DNA of 64,000 nucleotides from NCBI GenBank assembly GCA_002747105.1, contig PDSY01000022.1, forward strand, positions 1 through 64,000. The letters run 5' to 3'. Of this stretch, positions 57,662 through 64,000 are shown in pieces. Under the pieces are notes generated by a model. It was not told the DNA's origin and made no database searches. It worked only from the letters and a program-made list of their open reading frames with translations. The DNA comes from Flavobacteriales bacterium. GTDB taxonomy: Bacteria > Bacteroidota > Bacteroidia > Flavobacteriales > Weeksellaceae. The position numbers and the translations under genes are program-made. Positions within the stretch are counted from its first letter, which is position 1, and each line of letters begins with the position of its first letter.

Positions 57662-59170
57662 TTAGTATTCTAATCCTAATTTTTCTTTGGTGTATTCCCT
57701 TACTTTTTGTGTCAATTCTACATCATCGGCTAAACTTTTACCATAAGATGGAATCATTTCGGTAAGTTTTTCCTTCCATTCTCCTTCTAATTTTTCTGGG
57801 AAGCATTTTTCAAGAACTTGAAGCATTGCCGAAACCGAAGTACTCGCGCCAGGAGAAGCACCTAATAATGAAGCTAAATTTTTCTTTTTATTGGTAACTA
57901 CCTCTGTACCAAATTCTAATTTACCTCCTTGCTTTTCATCTTTTTTAATGATTTGAACCCTTTGTCCTGCAATTTTTAGTTCCCAATCTTCTTCTTTGGC
58001 ATCTTTTAAGAAAGTTTGTAAATGTTCCATTCGTTGAGATTTCGTCATGGCTACCTGCTGAATAAGGTATTTAGTAAGAGGCATATTGTGCCAACCTGCG
58101 CCCAATAAGGAGCGTAGATTACCAAAATTCACACTTTCTAATAAGTCCAAATAACTACCTTCTTTCAGGAATTTGGTAGAGAAACCTGCGAAAGGTCCAA
58201 ACAATAATGCCTTTTCGCCATTTATCACCCTTAAATCAAGGTGGGGAACGGACATTGGTGGAGCATCTACAGATGCTTGGGTATAGACTTTTGCCTGATG
58301 TTTTTTGACTAATTCTTGATTATGAGAAACCAACCATTGCCCTGAAACAGGGAATCCTCCATAACCTTTACTTTCTTCGATATTAGCAGTATCTAATAGG
58401 TTTAAAGCATAACCTCCTGCACCGATGAATAAAAAGTCGGTTTTTACTCGAAGTTTTTTGTTGTTTAATCTGTTTTTAACGGTTATTCCCCAACGGTCGT
58501 TTGTTAATTCTTTCAATTTTTTAACATCGTGATAAAGAAAAACATCTACATTAGAATCTTCTGCCAAGAATCTCCCAATTTTCCTTGTGAGTATTCCAAA
58601 ATTCACATCTGTTCCGAGATCCATTTTAGTAGCGGCTAAAACTTCTTTATTAGGCTTTCTGCCTTCCATTACCAAAGGGAGCCATTCTTTCAGTTGTTTA
58701 AAATCCGAAGAATATTTCATTTCGGAAAAAAGATGAGATTTGGTGAGTTTTTCGTGTCTTCTTTTTAGAAAATCGGCATCTTTTTCACCAAAAACCAAGC
58801 TCATATGAGGACAAGAATGAATGAAATCTTCAGGTTGTTTGATGTGTTTTTTCTCTAACATATACGCCCAAAATTGTTTTGAAATCTCAAATTGTTCTAC
58901 AATTTTTTGAGCTTTAGTGATATTAATATTTCCGTTTTCGTCTTCTGGTGTGTAATTCAATTCACAGAAAGCCGAATGTCCCGTTCCTGCGTTATTCCAA
59001 GCAGCGGAACTTTCTTTAGCAAATCTACCCAATCGTTCAAAAATAGCAATATTGAGTTCAGGATTGAACTCATGAAGTAGTGTAGCCAATGTTACACTCA
59101 TTATTCCTCCTCCGATGAGGACAATATCATATTTAGATTTGGGGGTTCTATTGGTTAGCATTTCAGACAT
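57662..59170 (-). CDS. mqo: Malate:quinone oxidoreductase
   Basis: DIVLIGGGIMSVTLATLL, ESSAAWNNAGTGHSAFCELNYTP, LLGASPGASTSVS. Confidence 0.95.
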   Translation of the reverse strand: MSEMLTNRTPKSKYDIVLIGGGIMSVTLATLLHEFNPELNIAIFERLGRFAKESSAAWNNAGTGHSAFCELNYTPEDENGNINITKAQKIVEQFEISKQFWAYMLEKKHIKQPEDFIHSCPHMSLVFGEKDADFLKRRHEKLTKSHLFSEMKYSSDFKQLKEWLPLVMEGRKPNKEVLAATKMDLGTDVNFGILTRKIGRFLAEDSNVDVFLYHDVKKLKELTNDRWGITVKNRLNNKKLRVKTDFLFIGAGGYALNLLDTANIEESKGYGGFPVSGQWLVSHNQELVKKHQAKVYTQASVDAPPMSVPHLDLRVINGEKALLFGPFAGFSTKFLKEGSYLDLLESVNFGNLRSLLGAGWHNMPLTKYLIQQVAMTKSQRMEHLQTFLKDAKEEDWELKIAGQRVQIIKKDEKQGGKLEFGTEVVTNKKKNLASLLGASPGASTSVSAMLQVLEKCFPEKLEGEWKEKLTEMIPSYGKSLADDVELTQKVREYTKEKLGLEY

Positions 59171-59239
59171 AATTCAAATTTTGCTATTTTTATCTATATT
59201 TTTTTGTGGCGTAAATCGTTTTTACATGAGTTTTGCTCA

Positions 59240-60265
59240 TTATTTCAATTTCGCCGTTAATTTTTTAAACTGTTTTGTTGCCTTCTTATCATCATAAAGT
59301 ATGCCATAAATGGTATCGATGATAGGCGTTTTTACTTTTTTTAGTTTAGCGGTTTCGTAAACAGAACTTACCGCATAATATCCTTCTGCGATCATATTCA
59401 TGGATTGAATGGCAGATTTTACGGTATAGCCTTTACCAATCAGATTTCCTAAACTTCTATTTCTCGAAAATAAAGAATAGGCTGTTACCAGTAAGTCACC
59501 CAAATAAGCACTATCATTCACCGACCTTGGCGTGTCATAAATGGCACTCAGAAAACGCTCCATCTCCTGAATGGCATTGGATACAAAAACGGCAATAAAA
59601 TTATCGCCATATCCCAATCCACTTGCAATTCCTGCACCTATGGCATAGACATTTTTAAGGATAGCGCTAAATTCGTTTCCTAAAATATCGGTACTTCGAT
59701 TGACTTTAATAAAAGGAGATTCAAATAACTGTACCAATTGATCCATTACCTCGTCTTCCACTGTCGCAATGGTCAGGTAAGATAGTCTTTCCATGGCCAC
59801 TTCTTCTGCGTGGCAAGGTCCCGCAATGACCGCTTGGTTTCTAAATCCAATATTAAATTCATCCTTTAAATAATGAGCCACAATATCGTTTGCTTTAGGG
59901 ACAATTCCTTTAATCGCAGAAATGAAAATTTTATCACTACCATCTACTGTTAATCTTTCCATGGTATCGGATAAATAAATAGAAGGTGTTGCTAATACAA
60001 TGATGTCACAATTCTCTACCAATTCGTTAACATCGGTCGTCAATTCCAAATTTCTATTATTGAAACTTACAGAAGTAAGGTAATTAGGGTTATGCCCTCT
60101 TTGCCTAATCGCACCTTTTACGAATTCGTCTCTAACGCACCATCGTACTTTTTTGCAATTTTCGACAAGCATTTTTACAATCGCTGTTCCAAAACTTCCA
60201 CTACCGATAACTCCGACGGCAGTATTCAATTTTTTCTTTCTCTTGTAGTTCTTCTTTTTCGACAT
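59240..60265 (-). CDS. gpsA: Glycerol-3-phosphate dehydrogenase (NAD(P)+)
   Basis: VGVIGSGSFGTAIVKML, ILKNVYAIGAGIASGLGYGDN; start MSKKKNYK. Confidence 0.94.
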   Translation of the reverse strand: MSKKKNYKRKKKLNTAVGVIGSGSFGTAIVKMLVENCKKVRWCVRDEFVKGAIRQRGHNPNYLTSVSFNNRNLELTTDVNELVENCDIIVLATPSIYLSDTMERLTVDGSDKIFISAIKGIVPKANDIVAHYLKDEFNIGFRNQAVIAGPCHAEEVAMERLSYLTIATVEDEVMDQLVQLFESPFIKVNRSTDILGNEFSAILKNVYAIGAGIASGLGYGDNFIAVFVSNAIQEMERFLSAIYDTPRSVNDSAYLGDLLVTAYSLFSRNRSLGNLIGKGYTVKSAIQSMNMIAEGYYAVSSVYETAKLKKVKTPIIDTIYGILYDDKKATKQFKKLTAKLK

Positions 60266-60411
60266 AATCATTATAATGATACTTGCAAAGATAATCAAAG
60301 TGAATTAAATCAGTTTTTGCATTTTTGAAAAAAATATTTTATTTGTAATCAAATACTTTTTTTTATTGGTTTTAAATAATGAATGGCGATAATAATTGTA
60401 AAATAACTAAA

Positions 60412-61098
60412 TTAATTCTCAAAAATTTGTTGAAGAATTTCTAGTGATTTAGGTCTTTTAAAATCAGGAAAATGAATGGTGAAATACAATAAAATACTAT
60501 CCATTACCTTTTTTCTCAAACGATTGTTGATTTTGATATCATATTGATTGTCATTGGTTAAAATACTGCTCCAAATCATGGAAACCTCTGCGTCAAAAAA
60601 ATGATGAGCCTGTTCGTGGGTGCTTTCCCCAGAAATAGGATTGATAAAAGGTTGGTTGTTTATTAATGGAAAGAAACCTTGCAACTCAATAAAAATAAGT
60701 AATAAAACCAAATGAGATTGAAAATTTCGTTTTTTGAGCTGAGTTAAAAACCTTTGAATTTCCTGATAAATAGGCTCGGCGTTGCGTTCATTTTTCAACA
60801 TCTGATTGAGGAAATCGGCGACAAAAAATAAAATACTACTTATTTTGATATCAGGTTCTTGAAGGTGACTCACCAAATTGATTTTACTCACCGTGGCAAG
60901 ATTTCCCCCTTTTTGGGGATGGACTTGTAGCTGAATTTCATTCAGTGGACTGAGGTAAGCTTTTTTCTTATTTCTTAGCGTATAAATACCTTTTACAAAA
61001 AAGCTTTCGTAACCCTCGCTTTGGGTAAAGCAATGGATAACGGCATCGTTATCGCCGTATTTAACATAAGAGAGTAAGAAACCTGTTTTTAAAAGCAT
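60412..61098 (-). CDS. recO: DNA repair protein RecO
   Basis: GFLLSYVKYGDNDAVIHCFTQSEGYESFFVKGIY; OB-fold start and helical C-domain. Confidence 0.88.
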   Translation of the reverse strand: MLLKTGFLLSYVKYGDNDAVIHCFTQSEGYESFFVKGIYTLRNKKKAYLSPLNEIQLQVHPQKGGNLATVSKINLVSHLQEPDIKISSILFFVADFLNQMLKNERNAEPIYQEIQRFLTQLKKRNFQSHLVLLLIFIELQGFFPLINNQPFINPISGESTHEQAHHFFDAEVSMIWSSILTNDNQYDIKINNRLRKKVMDSILLYFTIHFPDFKRPKSLEILQQIFEN

Positions 61099-61271
61099 AG
61101 GGGTTTTAGAGTTTGAAGTTTAAAAAGTTCAAGGTTTACAATGCTGTTGGTGCAAAAATAAAAAAAATGACTATTCTGCCAATTACAGGTTGGATATTCA
61201 TTAAGTCAAACGCATGAAATTTTCATTGGGTATAAGATTAACGCAATGATAAACAAAGGGTTTTAACCATA

Positions 61272-61315
61272 CACACCCCGCCACTACGTGGCACCCCTCT
61301 TTTTAGAGGGGAATT
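61272..61315 (-). repeat. Double-hairpin intergenic repeat, copy 2 (inverted relative to copy 1)
   Basis: cacaccccGCCACtacGTGGCacCCCTCTttttAGAGGGGaatt; 43/44 identical to reverse complement of 22869-22912. Confidence 0.85.
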
Positions 61316-61512
61316 AACAAATTATTTTCGTAATAAAGATTAGTGTTTCTTTGATAAATGAAATGCCTTGGTATTTCTTAATTATTGGTTGTTTGGTTTG
61401 TTTCTTTGTTTTCCTTTGCGTTTTATATTTTACGCCTTATTTTTTGCATTTCAATATTTCGTGCGTTTGACCTAGATATTCATTTACAGCTTTGGTCTTT
61501 TAACGAAAAAAA

Positions 61513-61536
61513 AGCGACCCTTCGAAAAGGGTCGCT
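61513..61536 (-). terminator. Terminator of T9SS protein gene
   Basis: AGCGACCCTT-CGAA-AAGGGTCGCT followed on the minus strand by TTTTTTT. Confidence 0.8.
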
Positions 61537-61563
61537 CTTGGATTAATTATAAGTCAATAAAAA

Positions 61564-63861
61564 TTATTTCTTAATCGCTTTGAATGGTTTCACAGAACCA
61601 TCTTTGTAAGATAAGTTAATCATGTACATTCCTGAATTTAATCCTCCAAGATTCAATTCATTTTGTGGTTTGAACGATTTCACTAATCTTCCTGATGCGT
61701 CTAACACATGGATAGCCACTACATCCTTGATATTATCTATTCTTACCACATCTTGGAATGGGTTAGGATAAAGTACTGTATCATTTTTAGCCATTCCTAC
61801 ATCTACTGTAGATAAGCTTTCTGTTACATTTAATTTACCATCTACAGTCATACCCCAATCACTACTATTACAAGGGTTGTCTAAATCAGTTGCTGTGTAA
61901 TCTGAAAGAAGTCTAAATCTATGCTCTCCTACTACTGCGTCTGCTGGCACTGTGAATGTTCCTGTATAAGAGTTGCTTGCACACTGCCCTGTGAACATTT
62001 TTTCACTTGCTTCAAAAGTCATATTGTCATTCCAGTCTACATATAAAGCAACATGGTAGTTCCAACTTCCTGTATCCGTTGTAACAACTACAGTAACCTC
62101 TTCTCCTTGCTCTACATCTACTGGTGTAGCGGTATGGTCTTGATAAGTAGTATCACTTCCTGCTAAATCTGTTTCTTTTACTTTTGTATTTGCAATACCT
62201 GTTCCATCTTTAGAAGCTGGTACAGATTCACAGAAGCAACCATCCGCTGCCGTTGTGTAATTCATTTCTGTACAACCTGTAGAGTCTCCAACTCCATTAT
62301 AAGCCACTACAGTATAATAGTAAGTTGTTCCAGCATTTCCTTCGTGAGCATAAGATGTAACAAGACCTAAATCTTGTGCATTTAAAACATCTGTACCACC
62401 AGCTGTTGTACCAATAGATAATTTATATCCATCTACATTACCTGTTGCAGGTGCTTCCCAAGTAATTTCTGTTGCAAAATTACCACAAGCTGCATCAGGC
62501 GTAGCGGTTACATTCTCAGCGCAATCTGGTACTGTAGTAGGTTTTTCTTCAAAACAAATATCATCAAGATATACTGATTTATAAGTACCACCTAAACCGT
62601 GTTTAAATGCAAAATGTTTATCCGCTCCCGCAGGAATTTGCACAACATGTGCTGTAAAACTATCAGTCAATGTAATTGTTTCTAAAGCTGTAAAAGTAGA
62701 AGCGTCTGCTGGGTCTGTCATTGTTCCAAAAATCACTGTAGCATCAGAGTAACCATATCTTGCAAAAAACTTCACTTGATGATTTCCATCAGATAAATTT
62801 GTCGTTTCTGGAGAAATCAACATATAATCTCCTGTTGCATCATCACTATTAGATAATTGATATCCTTTTGTTCCTCCATTTGCAAAACTCGTTGATACCT
62901 TAACGTATCCAGCGCCAGCATCTACCATGCTCCAACAATTAGGTGCGTTAGACTCGTTCCATACAGCAGGTGCTTCTGCATTTTCAAAATCCATACAATA
63001 GGTGTTTGCATAAGCCTCACATGGTGTTGTGAAAGTAACAGCTTGTGTAGTCCAGTCACTTTGCCCATCAGTAGCACCACAATCTGCTTGTACATAAACA
63101 TCATAGTCAGTACCTGGATTTAATCCAGATAATGCATGTGGGTTAGTTGTTGTATTCACTACTGTACCACTTCCTTGTGTAAATCCTTTTGGTCCATACT
63201 CTATATTCCAAGCCGTTTCTGCACCTCCTGCTGTCCAAGAAATATTAGCAGAATTTGTTGTTATATCTGCAACAGCAACATTTGTAGGCTTCATACAACT
63301 AGGTAAAGCATCTACTACAAAATCATCTGCATATAAAAAATATTTATCAGTACTGGTTGCTTTAAGAGCTACATAAACCGTTTGTCCTACATAAGGAGTT
63401 AGGTCAAACTCTTTCTTTTCCCATTGATCACTAGGACCGTAAGAACCTTCTAGTTCTACAGTGAAAGACGCTTTCGCTTGGTCAGTTGTAGAAAGTAGTG
63501 TAGTATATTCATCTATAAAAGTCGTAGATCTATTCTTTACCCAAAAAGAAAGTCTATCACTCACCCCTGCTTGTACGACAATTTCTTTTGTAATTAAATA
63601 ATCATCGTGTGCAGCAGAACTATATTTAATACTCGCTGCATTATCTCCAGAGTGGGCACCATTATAAATATCACCAGATACAACCCATTCCTGTGCTGCA
63701 TCTCCATCATTGATGACTGCCCAACCTGCTGGTAAGTTGGTGTCAGCGTCAAAATTTTCTGTCCATTGCCCATAAGACATCGCACTCATTGCGGTCAAAG
63801 ACAAGGCTAATAATCCTTTCTTGACATTCCGCCAAGAAAATAACTCGTAATTTTTCGTCAT
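61564..63861 (-). CDS. T9SS type A sorting-domain secreted protein with choice-of-anchor J/cleaved-adhesin, fn3 and GEVED-like domains
   Basis: Signal peptide; WTENFDADTNLPAGWAVIND; fn3 NVAVADITTNSANISWTAGG; C-terminal YPNPFQDVVRIDNI..DASGRLVKSF...LNSGMYMINLSYKDGSVKPFKAIKK. Confidence 0.9.
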   Translation of the reverse strand: MTKNYELFSWRNVKKGLLALSLTAMSAMSYGQWTENFDADTNLPAGWAVINDGDAAQEWVVSGDIYNGAHSGDNAASIKYSSAAHDDYLITKEIVVQAGVSDRLSFWVKNRSTTFIDEYTTLLSTTDQAKASFTVELEGSYGPSDQWEKKEFDLTPYVGQTVYVALKATSTDKYFLYADDFVVDALPSCMKPTNVAVADITTNSANISWTAGGAETAWNIEYGPKGFTQGSGTVVNTTTNPHALSGLNPGTDYDVYVQADCGATDGQSDWTTQAVTFTTPCEAYANTYCMDFENAEAPAVWNESNAPNCWSMVDAGAGYVKVSTSFANGGTKGYQLSNSDDATGDYMLISPETTNLSDGNHQVKFFARYGYSDATVIFGTMTDPADASTFTALETITLTDSFTAHVVQIPAGADKHFAFKHGLGGTYKSVYLDDICFEEKPTTVPDCAENVTATPDAACGNFATEITWEAPATGNVDGYKLSIGTTAGGTDVLNAQDLGLVTSYAHEGNAGTTYYYTVVAYNGVGDSTGCTEMNYTTAADGCFCESVPASKDGTGIANTKVKETDLAGSDTTYQDHTATPVDVEQGEEVTVVVTTDTGSWNYHVALYVDWNDNMTFEASEKMFTGQCASNSYTGTFTVPADAVVGEHRFRLLSDYTATDLDNPCNSSDWGMTVDGKLNVTESLSTVDVGMAKNDTVLYPNPFQDVVRIDNIKDVVAIHVLDASGRLVKSFKPQNELNLGGLNSGMYMINLSYKDGSVKPFKAIKK

Positions 63862-63892
63862 AACTTTATAATTTTAAATATTAAACTTGAGG

Positions 63893-63924
63893 CAAATGTA
63901 AAATCTTTTTTTTAATAAAACAAA
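63893..63924 (-). promoter_or_regulatory. Promoter of T9SS-secreted protein gene
   Basis: Minus strand TTTG-N20-TACATTTG. Confidence 0.6.
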
Positions 63925-64000
63925 TATTTTTATATAAAATTATTAAGCAAAGGTTTTTAAAATTATCAATTTAACAAAATATATAAGTGTAGTTTTAATT

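Overview
AT-rich Bacteroidota chromosome segment, most likely Flavobacteriia/Weeksellaceae-like judging from gene content and TTG-N19/20-TAnnTTTG promoters. It is mostly housekeeping: recA, ftsY, rpmB-rpmG-DUF4295, lnt, hutU, psd-cdsA, nfu, hemH, hemD, ptrB-like, a histidine kinase/response regulator pair, pyrD, ompA-like, ktrB/ktrA-like, glyS, purB, purL, dnaN, pheT, dNK, thiolase, mqo, gpsA, recO. Two large secreted proteins lie at the edges: a GEVED/TSP3-repeat adhesin that looks frame-disrupted twice, and a T9SS-sorted fn3/cleaved-adhesin protein. No rRNA, tRNA, CRISPR, prophage or obvious IS transposase was recognised. The most interesting non-coding signal is a ~190-bp repeat present twice (22111-22300 and 28962-29150). 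Both copies can fold into the same nested long hairpin, and two base pairs differ between copies in a compensatory way (T:A versus C:G), which suggests a selected RNA or DNA structure rather than random spacer. Other observations: a cluster of palindromic repeats around 22.76-22.95 kb with a second copy of one element at 61.27 kb; 'CTTGATTCTTGGCTCTTGGTTCT' word repeats placed just upstream of start codons; a ParE/RelE-type TA module abutting hutU; a duplicated lipoprotein leader on msrB and its neighbour; tandem mosaic lipoproteins; a C-terminal gene remnant beside its parent; and a conserved 49-aa gene missing from the ORF track. No computation was run; alignments and stems were read by eye.
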